This document shows, piece after piece, positions 1 through 5,499 of a stretch of 5,499 nt of DNA. The stretch comes from Thiotrichales bacterium (GTDB taxonomy: Bacteria; Pseudomonadota; Gammaproteobacteria; Francisellales; CACEW01): contig JAHFRR010000094.1 in the NCBI GenBank assembly GCA_023266165.1, positions 1 through 5,499 of the forward strand. The letters run 5' to 3'. The position numbers and the translations under genes were made by a program. Numbering within the stretch: the stretch's first letter is position 1; the number at the start of each line of letters is the position of its first letter. The notes beneath the pieces were generated by a model. It searched no databases. It saw only the letters and a list, made by a program, of their open reading frames with translations, and had not been told where the DNA came from.

Positions 1-153
1 TAAAGGCGTTTCTAAGCTGATCGCACTGCTGACGCCACTGTTGTTACGATCAGGAGCAACGACAATCACATCCCAGTGGGCTTTGAGTGCCTTGGCCAGT
101 GCCAAGATCCCAGGGGCTAAGATGCCATCGTCATTCGTCACTAAAATACGCAT
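1..153 (-). CDS. surE: 5'/3'-nucleotidase SurE, N-terminal part (runs off window)
   Basis: SurE is a metal-dependent phosphatase that removes phosphate from nucleoside 5'- and 3'-monophosphates and is usually tied to stationary-phase survival. Only the first 51 codons are here; the C-terminal four fifths (E. coli SurE is about 253 aa) lie off the left edge. The N-terminus MRILVTNDDGI is the family signature: D8 and D9 are the metal ligands, and S39 in the segment DRNNSGVSS (35-43) matches the conserved metal-site Ser39 of E. coli. The ATG at 153-151 is preceded by GGGAG (166-162) with an 8-nt spacer, which fixes the start. The gene lies 31 bp after the ftsB stop on the same strand, so co-transcription with eno and ftsB is likely. 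In E. coli and Pseudomonas, ispD, ispF and truD separate ftsB from surE; none is present here. The identification is secure; whether the gene is intact cannot be judged. Confidence 0.95.
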   Translation of the reverse strand, partial: MRILVTNDDGILAPGILALAKALKAHWDVIVVAPDRNNSGVSSAISLETPL

Positions 154-184
154 TCACAGGACTCCCATGTTTAAAAGTTTTCAG

Positions 185-502
185 TTAGTGTGTTGAAGTA
201 GTTGAGCCAGGCGAAATCGCATAGGCATAATAAGTCTCTCCAGGGCCGACTAAACCGTACTGCCGTCTGGCGATGCCTTCGACGTAGTCAGGATTGTTTT
301 TCAATAAAACCACTTCCCGATACAGCGCCGTGTTTTTCTGAACCCAGACCTGATTGACCTTCTCCTGCGCCACAGTTTGGGTGTGCACGCGCGAGATGGC
401 CATCAGATCTTCTGAACTCCAGAACGCACTCTTGAGCAGCAAGATCATGCAGATACCCAAAAAAGCAAGCGTGAGTTTTTCAAATCGAATCAAGATCGGC
501 AT
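185..502 (-). CDS. ftsB: cell division protein FtsB (septum formation initiator, DivIC family)
   Basis: FtsB is a small bitopic inner-membrane protein that joins FtsL and FtsQ in the divisome and helps activate septal peptidoglycan synthesis. The 105-aa product (E. coli FtsB is 103 aa) has a short cytoplasmic N-terminus, one hydrophobic segment at about residues 10-28, a polar heptad-like stretch at about 31-68 that fits a coiled coil, and a periplasmic tail. The tail's YVEGIARRQYGLVGPGETYY (73-92) matches the conserved end of the family (the 'AR..y.....GE.fY' pattern). Its position directly after eno (27-bp gap, same strand) is the usual gammaproteobacterial arrangement. The start is slightly uncertain. 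The ATG at 502 has GAGG only 2 nt upstream, unusually close, and no in-frame start lies further upstream in the gap. A TTG at 493-491 (codon 4) would sit 11 nt from the same GAGG. The product class is secure from size, topology, tail motif and context. Confidence 0.93.
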   Translation of the reverse strand: MPILIRFEKLTLAFLGICMILLLKSAFWSSEDLMAISRVHTQTVAQEKVNQVWVQKNTALYREVVLLKNNPDYVEGIARRQYGLVGPGETYYAYAISPGSTTSTH

Positions 503-529
503 ACCCTCGATGTTTTCTATATGTATTTT

Positions 530-1843
530 TTATGTTTTTAAATTTTTAATAGACTTGCTAGAATAGCGGATCCCTTGCCCCACAGCAGCCTCGATTCTCA
601 AGAGCTGATTGTACTTGGCCACACGATCGGATCGGCACAAAGAGCCAGTTTTAATCTGCCCTGCACCGGTTCCAACCGCCAGGTCTGCAATAAAGGCATC
701 TTCAGTCTCCCCGGAACGATGCGAGATAACCGCTGTGTATCCCGCCTTTTCAGCCATCTGTATGGCCTCGAGCGTTTCTGTCAACGTCCCGATTTGATTG
801 AGCTTGATGAGAATCGAATTGGCAACCCCCAAAGCAATACCCTCTTTGAGGATTTTTGGGTTTGTGACAAAAAGATCATCACCCACCAATTGGACTCGAT
901 GTCCCAGACGCTCTGTCAGCAATTTCCAGCCTGCCCAGTCATTCTCAGCCATGGCATCTTCAATACTGATGATGGGATATCGATTCACCCACTCCTCTAG
1001 ATAATCCACAAAAGATTCGGAATTAAGGATTCTCTCTTCTGAAGCCAGATGATAGTGTCCATTTTTATAAAACTCTGAGCTTGCCAAATCCAATCCTATC
1101 GCAATATCAATTCCAGGCCTGTAACCCGCTTTAACAATGGCTTCGAGAATAATATCAATCGCAGAGGCATTAGAGGGGAGGTTAGGCGCAAAGCCGCCTT
1201 CATCGCCCACAGAGGTACTCATGCCTTGATGATGTAAGACTTTCTTGAGGGTATGAAAAACCTCAGCACCATAGCGCAAAGCCTCATGAAAATTAGGCGC
1301 GCCCATTGGGATAATCATAAATTCTTGCATGTCGACATTGTTGTCTGCATGTGCCCCGCCATTGATGATATTCATCATAGGCACAGGCATTTTGAGCTCT
1401 TTAGAGTGATGAAGGGTCTGGAGCCATTGAAATAATGGGATATTTTGCGCTTTAGCGGCAACTTTTGCCACTGCCATCGATACAGCCAATAGGGCATTTG
1501 CACCCAAGCGAGCTTTGTTCTCAGTGCCATCAGAGCCTATCATGAGTTGATCTATTGTGGCTTGATCTAAAACATCCCTGCCCAGTAATAATTTTTGGAT
1601 CTCACCGTTGATATGGGCAACGGCTTTTAACACGCCTTTCCCCAGATAGCGAGTAGGGTCTTGGTCTCGCAGCTCCAGGGCTTCTCGAGACCCTGTCGAA
1701 GCGCCTGATGGCACCGCGGCATAGGCAGACATTTCATTGTCTAGAAACACTTCGGCTTCAACCGTGGGGTTCCCGCGGGAGTCTAAGATCTCACGACCGA
1801 TGATCTTAGCAATGCGATGTCCGCTGGTGTGAGGACTTGTCAT
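530..1843 (-). CDS. eno: enolase (phosphopyruvate hydratase)
   Basis: Enolase interconverts 2-phosphoglycerate and phosphoenolpyruvate in glycolysis and gluconeogenesis; in many gammaproteobacteria it is also part of the RNA degradosome. The 437-aa protein (E. coli 432 aa) is complete. The N-terminal cap domain starts with REILDSRGNPTVEAEV (17-32) and has the mobile loop SGASTG (46-51). The barrel carries the catalytic pair E215 (in GDEGG) and K347 (in ILIKLNQIG), Mg2+ ligands D252, E295 (SIEDAM) and the aspartate pair at 322-323 (GDDLFVTN), substrate contacts H375-R376 (SHRSGETED) and K398 (QIKTG). All expected active-site residues are present. The ATG at 1843 has GGGAGTG (1854-1848) just upstream. 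About eight residues precede the usual family start (IAKIIGREIL), and a short Lys/Ser tail follows the last conserved helix. It lies 39 bp downstream of a tRNA gene and 27 bp upstream of ftsB, same strand. I see no clear promoter of its own in the 39-bp gap. Confidence 0.98.
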   Translation of the reverse strand: MTSPHTSGHRIAKIIGREILDSRGNPTVEAEVFLDNEMSAYAAVPSGASTGSREALELRDQDPTRYLGKGVLKAVAHINGEIQKLLLGRDVLDQATIDQLMIGSDGTENKARLGANALLAVSMAVAKVAAKAQNIPLFQWLQTLHHSKELKMPVPMMNIINGGAHADNNVDMQEFMIIPMGAPNFHEALRYGAEVFHTLKKVLHHQGMSTSVGDEGGFAPNLPSNASAIDIILEAIVKAGYRPGIDIAIGLDLASSEFYKNGHYHLASEERILNSESFVDYLEEWVNRYPIISIEDAMAENDWAGWKLLTERLGHRVQLVGDDLFVTNPKILKEGIALGVANSILIKLNQIGTLTETLEAIQMAEKAGYTAVISHRSGETEDAFIADLAVGTGAGQIKTGSLCRSDRVAKYNQLLRIEAAVGQGIRYSSKSIKNLKT

Positions 1844-1847
1844 AGAA

Positions 1848-1854
1848 CACTCCC
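1848..1854 (-). promoter_or_regulatory. ribosome binding site of eno
   Basis: GGGAGTG lies 4 nt before the ATG at 1843 (the GGGAG core ends 6 nt before it). It is a good Shine-Dalgarno match and supports this start over internal ATGs. The 39-bp gap between the tRNA and eno is otherwise AT-rich and has no paired -35/-10 boxes that I can defend. Confidence 0.7.
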
Positions 1855-1882
1855 AAAATGATTTATTTTAAATTAAAAAGAC

Positions 1883-1959
1883 TGGTGGGCCCACTAGGAC
1901 TTGAACCTAGGACCAAAGGATTATGAGTCCTCTGCTCTAACCAACTGAGCTATGGGCCC
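1883..1959 (-). tRNA. tRNA-Ile2 (anticodon CAU, lysidine-modified type)
   Basis: This is a 77-nt cloverleaf with encoded CCA (1885-1883). The acceptor stem GGGCCCA pairs with TGGGCCC. The D arm contains AGCTCAGTTGGTTAGAGC, the anticodon loop is CTCATAA with CAT at 1925-1923, and the T loop has TTCAAGT. A CAU anticodon could mean initiator Met, elongator Met or Ile2. Initiator is excluded because the 1-72 pair is G-C and the anticodon stem lacks the run of three G-C pairs. For Ile2 I see C4-G69 and C5-G68 in the acceptor stem, the pairs known to be recognised by the lysidine synthetase TilS, and the Ile2-like stretch GACTCATAATC followed by TTGGTC. E. coli elongator tRNA-Met has U4 and A5 instead. 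The gene lies between the ATPase (35-bp gap) and eno (39-bp gap). That it is a tRNA with CAU is certain; the Ile2 identity is a strong inference. Confidence 0.9.
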
Positions 1960-1972
1960 GCACGCGATGAGT

Positions 1973-1978
1973 ATTCTA
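1973..1978 (-). promoter_or_regulatory. possible -10 box for the tRNA-Ile2 (and eno) transcript
   Basis: TAGAAT on the minus strand (1978-1973) matches five of six bases of the -10 consensus. It would place transcription start near 1966, a few bases before the mature tRNA 5' end at 1959. The stretch between box and tRNA contains GCG-rich sequence like the discriminators of stable-RNA promoters. No good -35 hexamer sits at 16-18 bp (the sequence there is near TTCTAA), so this is only a candidate. It falls between the ATPase stop and the tRNA. Confidence 0.35.
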
Positions 1979-1994
1979 GCAGTTTTTAAAGATT

Positions 1995-3128
1995 TTAGAA
2001 GAGCGATTTCACAGTGCGTAGGTAACTTGCAATAGCAGGGTCTAAAACATAATAGACCCCTTTTTCACTTTTACCCACCATATTACTCTTCTGCAAAGTA
2101 TCTATCGCACGACGGATACTGCTCATCTGCAGGCCCGTCTTTTCTAAAAAATATTGACTGAAAATTTCATTCGTCGGCTCTCTGACCAACACGAATAAAA
2201 TGATGCGTTGATTTGCACTTAAGCGCCCGATATCATCCGTAATCCAAGGTAACTGCTCTTGCACATACAGCTCCCATGCTCGCTCTACGGTTTCTTTTTG
2301 AGGAATTGTGTCAAAATTCCAAAGCTGTCGACATAGATAATTAACATAAAAAGTATGGCATTGCGTGAGCTCTAAAATAGTCTCTATAGCCTCTGAGGAA
2401 AGTGATGCGTCCCATCGGATTTTTGCCGCATTCTGCAAAAAACTCTTAAAATCCTCTGAATGAATACGCTCAATCCTGATCAGTTTGCACAGATGATACA
2501 ACGGCCTGTTTTTATCCTGAAACATTTGTTCCAAAGTGTGCCGATCACTACCTGAAAAAATATAGGTGATATTCTGGCTGCGCTCAACGGCATGGCGAAT
2601 ACTGGCTTCTAATGTATGGCTATCACTGATAAAACTGAGTTGCTGAAACTCGTCCATCAGCACTACTGCGCGCTGATCTGTCTTTTGCGCCACTTGATCC
2701 AGCCCTAATAAGACCTCTGTGATACTTTTTGCAGGAGGCTGAGTACTTGCAAATTCAATTGAAAACCCCACCTTCACCAAAGACACTGAGAGCTTAGGGT
2801 TTAGCCCCTTAAAAAACGTCAGAAGTTTTTTCATCAGCACCTTTTGTTTCGGTAGTATGAAGGGCAGCAACTCGCCTACCCCATTCAAAATGGCATTTTT
2901 AACAAATTGCGAATTTGTTGCCGGCAGGAAATCAATTGAACAATGAGGCACGTCATTTTCCTGAATCACCTGGGTAATCAAACTCGTTTTGCCATAGCGC
3001 CTCGGTGAAACCAAAACAACATGCTCATTCTTTTGCACACACTTTTGAAGTACTACCCTCTCTTTCACACGATTACAAAAGGCCTGCCCTAATGCCAATC
3101 CTGCCGGGAAAAAATTATTTTTTTGCAT
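1995..3128 (-). CDS. AAA+ ATPase of the ATPase_2 (archaeal ATPase-like) family with C-terminal winged helix
   Basis: This is a 377-aa predicted cytoplasmic P-loop ATPase of unknown function; I recognise the family, not the gene. The N-terminus FCNRVKERVVLQKCV (17-31) is the family's 'F..R..E...L' entry motif. Walker A is SPRRYGKTS (41-49), in which Ser replaces the first Gly, a form common in this family. Walker B is VVLMDEF (155-161) with D159 and E160. The strand YIFSGSDRH (189-197) fits the sensor-1 position. Residues about 300-377 (from SANQRIILFVLV) look like a winged helix ending in a short wing (VYYVLDP), suggesting DNA binding or protein contact. No signal peptide or membrane segment is seen. 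AAGGTGAT (3138-3131) just before the ATG is a strong ribosome site. The gene stands alone between tRNA-Ile2 and the divergent rnpB, looks more AT-rich than its neighbours, and has no partner nuclease or toxin beside it. Relatives are often accessory and patchily distributed, so acquisition by transfer is plausible but not shown. Confidence 0.9.
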   Translation of the reverse strand: MQKNNFFPAGLALGQAFCNRVKERVVLQKCVQKNEHVVLVSPRRYGKTSLITQVIQENDVPHCSIDFLPATNSQFVKNAILNGVGELLPFILPKQKVLMKKLLTFFKGLNPKLSVSLVKVGFSIEFASTQPPAKSITEVLLGLDQVAQKTDQRAVVLMDEFQQLSFISDSHTLEASIRHAVERSQNITYIFSGSDRHTLEQMFQDKNRPLYHLCKLIRIERIHSEDFKSFLQNAAKIRWDASLSSEAIETILELTQCHTFYVNYLCRQLWNFDTIPQKETVERAWELYVQEQLPWITDDIGRLSANQRIILFVLVREPTNEIFSQYFLEKTGLQMSSIRRAIDTLQKSNMVGKSEKGVYYVLDPAIASYLRTVKSLF

Positions 3129-3130
3129 AA

Positions 3131-3138
3131 ATCACCTT
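3131..3138 (-). promoter_or_regulatory. strong ribosome binding site of the ATPase gene
   Basis: AAGGTGAT, read on the minus strand 2 nt before the ATG at 3128 (AAGG core 6 nt away), is an extended match to the anti-Shine-Dalgarno end of 16S rRNA. It fixes the start codon. No convincing promoter pair is visible upstream; several AT-rich hexamers such as TATAAA near 3222-3217 lack a matching -35. Confidence 0.7.
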
Positions 3139-3275
3139 TTATCTCAACAAATAATCACTGTAATTTTAATAAATTTACATCTTTTTTAGCTCTACTTTAG
3201 CCCTACAGCTCAAGAAATTTATAAAAAACCTAGCAATAAGAATACGTTCTATCTTACGCATTATTTTAAAATTAC

Positions 3276-3306
3276 GCAAGATGCGCTATGCAAGATGCGC
3301 TATGCA
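3276..3306. repeat. 14-bp tandem direct repeat (2.2 copies)
   Basis: The unit GCAAGATGCGCTAT occurs at 3276-3289 and exactly again at 3290-3303, followed by GCA (3304-3306), the start of a third copy. The word TGCGCA follows at 3311-3316 region, and TGCGC/GCGCA can pair around a 10-nt loop, so small hairpins are possible. It lies about 60 bp upstream of the putative rnpB -10 box. It could be an operator, a slippage product or a remnant of a larger repeat family. The repeat itself is directly visible; any role is unknown. Confidence 0.85.
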
Positions 3307-3339
3307 GACTGCGCAATTTCAAATATTTTGACACTATTC

Positions 3340-3370
3340 TTGCGAGTATCTCTTTCAACACCGCTATGAT
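3340..3370 (+). promoter_or_regulatory. probable rnpB promoter
   Basis: TATGAT at 3365-3370 is a good -10 box (five of six). It would start transcription near 3377-3382, which is where the RNase P RNA P1 stem begins. The best -35 is TTGCGA at 3340-3345, with a rather long 19-bp spacer. A perfect TTGACA at 3328-3333 is too far away (31 bp) to pair with this -10. The placement of the -10 is reasonable; the -35 is uncertain. Confidence 0.45.
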
Positions 3371-3381
3371 AAGATCCTCTC

Positions 3382-3755
3382 GCAAAGTTGACTAGGCAGT
3401 CGCTGTGCTGCTTTGGCAGCAGAGAGGAAAGTCCGGGCTCCATAGGGTAAGATGCCAGGTAATGCCTGGGAGGCGTGAGCCTACGGAAAGTGCCACAGAA
3501 AAGATACCGCCTTCACACTTTCGGGTGTTGGGGTAAGGGTGAAATGGTGCGGTAAGAGCGCACCGCCTCTCTGGTAACAGAGAGGGCAGGGCAAACCCCA
3601 TCGGGAGCAAGGCCAAATAGGGACTCATGGGTTGCAAGACCCCCCGCGTGACCCGCGCGGTGAGTTCGGGTAGGCTGCTTGAGCCTAAGAGCGATCTTAG
3701 GCCTAGAGGAATGATTGCCCACGACAGAACCCGGCTTATCGGTCAGCTTTGCTTT
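3382..3755 (+). ncRNA. rnpB: RNase P RNA, bacterial type A (M1 RNA)
   Basis: This is the catalytic RNA of RNase P, which removes 5' leaders from pre-tRNAs together with the RnpA protein. Conserved blocks appear in order and close to E. coli: GAGGAAAGTCCGGGCTCC near 3423 (the P4 5' strand), GCCAGGTAATGCCTGG, GGTAAGGGTGAAA followed by GTGCGGTAAGAGCGCACC, GGAGCAAGGCCAAATAGGG, GGTAGGCTGCTTGAGCC, and ACGACAGAACCCGGCTTATC near 3721 (the P4 3' strand). The ends are set by P1: GCAAAGTTGAC (3382-3392) pairs over 11 bp, with one G-U, with GTCAGCTTTGC (3742-3752). P3 is a short simple hairpin (TGCTGC/GCAGCA, 3406-3421), smaller than in E. coli. P12 is a perfect 7-bp stem (3566-3585). A run of five T follows P1 at 3753-3757. 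Length is about 372 nt (E. coli 377). It is divergent from the ATPase and 80 bp upstream of rlmL. Exact mature ends are inferred from P1. Confidence 0.97.
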
Positions 3756-3772
3756 TTAAAGTCTTGAAAGCC

Positions 3773-3801
3773 TTGCATTTCACCCCCCAAAAGCGTATAA
3801 G
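3773..3801 (+). promoter_or_regulatory. possible rlmL promoter
   Basis: TATAAG at 3796-3801 matches five of six -10 positions, and TTGCAT at 3773-3778 lies 17 bp upstream with only the TTG matching well. It sits in the 80-bp gap between rnpB and rlmL, where some promoter or read-through from rnpB is needed. GGAGAG at 3806-3811 follows, too far (24 nt) from the ATG at 3836 for a normal ribosome site. Weak evidence. Confidence 0.3.
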
Positions 3802-3835
3802 GCCTGGAGAGCGTCCTGTTTATTTGGATTTCACC

Positions 3836-5499
3836 ATGTCCCCATTATTGCCCTGCTTTGCCACGTGTGCCAAAAACCTAGAAGGGCTCCTGCGAGAAGA
3901 GCTTTTGGCTCTGGGTATCACTTCCCCTAAAGAAACCGTGGCAGGTGTTTATTTTGAAGGGGCACTTGAGCAGCTTTACCAAGTGTGCCTCGAGTCTCGC
4001 ATCGCCAATCAAATTTTATTGAAGCTTTCAGAATTCAAAGTACTGCAAGCCCAAGACCTCTATGATGCCATGCTTCAGATAGAATGGTCTGAGCACATGG
4101 ATACTGACAGCTCTTTTTGCATTGAGGTCACGGGGCAACACGAGGCCTTCTCTAACACCCTATTTGCCGGACAGCGCGCCAAAGATGCGATCGCAGACCA
4201 GTTTCGCGAAAAGACAGGGGTCAGGCCTTCTGTCAAAACCCATCAGCCAGATCTGATCTTCAACATTCATTTACACCATGAACAAGTGACAGTGTCGATT
4301 TCTTTATCGGGTGAAAGCCTCCATCGACGCGGCTATCGCAAGCACACAGGGCCTGCGCCTCTCAAAGAAACTTTAGCGGCAGCCATTTTGATTCGAGCCG
4401 GATGGCCCACTCGCCTGAAGCAACCCCATCCAACCTTGTGGGATCCCCTGTGTGGCTCAGGTACTTTAGTTTTGGAAGCCGCGCTGATGGCTTTTGATAT
4501 CGCGCCTGGATTACTGAGAGAGTATTTTGGGTTTTTAGGCTGGAAGGGCCATCAAGCCTCACTCTGGGAGACATTGACTCAACAAGCCAAAGCCCGCGCT
4601 GAAAAGGGCCTTGAGCGGGAAGATGTGTTAATCATGGGTACAGATCTCTCTCCTGAAGCGATAGATAACGCTCGCCAGAACTGCTATTTGGCAGGCTTGC
4701 AAGATCATATCGCTCTGAAAGTATGGGATGCAACCCAATTGACTTGCCCTGAAGGCGTTCCTCCTGGATTGCTCATCACCAACCCTCCATACGGTGAGCG
4801 CATGCTTCAGGATGATCTGGAGGGACTTTCTGAATTATTTGAAAATTTTGGGAAAGCCCTCAAAACCCACTTCACAGGCTGGTCTTTAGCTCTATTTTCA
4901 GGGGCACCCAAAGCATGCGTCCAAGCTTTGAATATCCGCGCCCAGCATCAATACGCTTTTTGGAATGGCACTCTGGCGTGCAAGCTCTATTGCTTTGAGC
5001 TGACACCTGACTGGTTTATCACGCGGGAATCCCCCATGGAGCGACGTACGCGAGAGATTTCAAAGCAGCAATCAGAGCCCTTGTCCACAGATGCTCAAAT
5101 GTTTGAGAACCGTCTTGTCAAAAACATCAAACATCTACAGAAATGGGCAAAGCGCGAGAATATCTCCTGCTATAGAATTTATGACGCAGATCTGCCTAAT
5201 TATGCTGTCGCTATTGATTTTTATGAAGGACAATGGCTGCAAGTCCAAGAGTACCAAGCTCCCAAGACCATTGACCCCCTGAATGCCAAAAAAAGATTGC
5301 TGGAGGTTCTGCAGGTCTTAGAATCCACCCTAAAAATCCCTCAGGCACAGATTTTTTTAAAAATTCGTCGGGTTCAAAAAGGGGTGAACCAATACGAAAA
5401 AATCAAAGACCATGAGCAGTTTTATGAAATCCACGAAGGCCCTGCTCGATTCTGGGTGAACTTTGAAGACTATCTGGATACGGGGATTTTCTTGGATCA
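3836..5499 (+). CDS. rlmL: bifunctional 23S rRNA methyltransferase RlmKL, cut off at window end
   Basis: RlmKL uses S-adenosylmethionine to methylate two 23S rRNA guanines: the RlmL half makes m2G2445 and the RlmK half m7G2069 (E. coli numbering). 554 codons are visible of about 700 in E. coli (YcbY, 702 aa). After the start comes CFATCAKNLEGLLREEL (7-23), the typical N-terminus, then a THUMP-like RNA-binding region at about 45-155, HRRGYR (163-168) and PLKETLAA (175-182). The SAM site is DPLCGSGT (203-210) with GTDLSPEAI (268-276), and the catalytic motif is NPPYGER (316-322). From about 424 (ENRLVKNIKHL) the RlmK half begins, with YAVAIDFYEGQWLQVQEY from 456, KGVNQYEK and DYLDTGIFLD (545-554), just before the SAM-binding core. 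The ATG at 3836 suits the family N-terminus but lacks a good ribosome site. A TTG at 3824, 13 nt after GGAGAG, would add four residues. No frameshift is seen. The gene follows rnpB on the same strand. Confidence 0.95.
   Translation, partial: MSPLLPCFATCAKNLEGLLREELLALGITSPKETVAGVYFEGALEQLYQVCLESRIANQILLKLSEFKVLQAQDLYDAMLQIEWSEHMDTDSSFCIEVTGQHEAFSNTLFAGQRAKDAIADQFREKTGVRPSVKTHQPDLIFNIHLHHEQVTVSISLSGESLHRRGYRKHTGPAPLKETLAAAILIRAGWPTRLKQPHPTLWDPLCGSGTLVLEAALMAFDIAPGLLREYFGFLGWKGHQASLWETLTQQAKARAEKGLEREDVLIMGTDLSPEAIDNARQNCYLAGLQDHIALKVWDATQLTCPEGVPPGLLITNPPYGERMLQDDLEGLSELFENFGKALKTHFTGWSLALFSGAPKACVQALNIRAQHQYAFWNGTLACKLYCFELTPDWFITRESPMERRTREISKQQSEPLSTDAQMFENRLVKNIKHLQKWAKRENISCYRIYDADLPNYAVAIDFYEGQWLQVQEYQAPKTIDPLNAKKRLLEVLQVLESTLKIPQAQIFLKIRRVQKGVNQYEKIKDHEQFYEIHEGPARFWVNFEDYLDTGIFLD

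Larger units (their letters stand above)
3129..3381. other. AT-rich intergenic region between the divergent ATPase gene and rnpB
   Basis: This 253-bp region contains no open frame worth calling. It holds the ATPase leader on the left, a 14-bp tandem repeat with GCGC-containing words in the middle (3276-3306), two copies of TTACGCA (3254-3260 and 3272-3278), and the probable rnpB promoter on the right. Both flanking genes are transcribed away from it, so it must carry the promoters of both. Confidence 0.7.

Noticed and set aside
354..1435. Several plus-strand open frames across ftsB and eno (354-566, 575-1000, 609-797, 798-1004, 1253-1435)
   Set aside because: They are antisense shadows of two well-supported genes, with low-complexity or Cys/Ser-rich translations and no motif or ribosome site.
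1883..1994. tRNA-associated attachment site flanking an integrated element
   Set aside because: I searched by eye for a second copy of the tRNA 3' end near the ATPase gene and found none; the tRNA 3' end also faces eno, not the ATPase.
1995..3128. ATPase as part of a toxin-antitoxin or multi-gene defence system
   Set aside because: No small partner gene, nuclease or reverse transcriptase lies on either side; its neighbours are a tRNA and rnpB.
3276..3306. Tandem repeat as a CRISPR array
   Set aside because: The units are only 14 bp and abut with no spacers, and there are no cas genes in the window.
3328..3333. Perfect TTGACA as the rnpB -35 box
   Set aside because: No -10-like hexamer lies 16-18 bp downstream (the sequence there is TCTTTC), and the good TATGAT is 31 bp away.
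3392..3722. Two minus-strand open frames (3637-3392 and 3722-3513) opposite rnpB
   Set aside because: They lie entirely within the conserved RNase P RNA, show no recognisable protein motif, and arise from the structured GC-rich RNA sequence.
4362..5282. Open frames 4574-4362 (minus) and 5091-5282 (plus) inside rlmL
   Set aside because: Both overlap the uninterrupted RlmKL reading frame, whose motifs continue through the same bases.

Overview
The window looks like chromosomal housekeeping sequence from a gammaproteobacterium with moderate GC content. Evidence: an enolase gene followed by ftsB and surE, a type A RNase P RNA close to the E. coli form, a tRNA with encoded CCA and a fused RlmL-RlmK methyltransferase. 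The enolase wording and the stand-alone AAA ATPase made me think of a Legionellales-like, possibly host-associated lineage. That is an impression from memory, not a measurement.

Minus strand, read right to left: an ATPase_2-type AAA ATPase with a C-terminal winged helix (3128-1995), a tRNA-Ile2(CAU) gene (1959-1883), enolase (1843-530), the division protein FtsB (502-185) and the first 51 codons of the nucleotidase SurE (from 153, leaving the window). The gaps between these genes are short (27 to 39 bp). I see no convincing hairpin terminator in any of them, so tRNA-eno-ftsB-surE may be largely co-transcribed. Plus strand: rnpB (about 3382-3755), then rlmL (3836 to the window end, cut off inside the RlmK half).

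The only sizeable non-coding stretch is 3129-3381, between the divergent ATPase gene and rnpB. It is AT-rich, carries a 14-bp tandem repeat and holds the probable rnpB promoter.

Functionally the genes are core metabolism (glycolysis), cell division, nucleotide housekeeping, tRNA processing (RNase P) and 23S rRNA modification. The ATPase is the one accessory-looking element. I found no CRISPR array, insertion sequence or recognisable defence system, and nothing I can honestly call a new multi-gene system. The points most worth following are the orphan ATPase, the repeat upstream of rnpB, the compressed eno-ftsB-surE order and the dependence of eno on the tRNA promoter.
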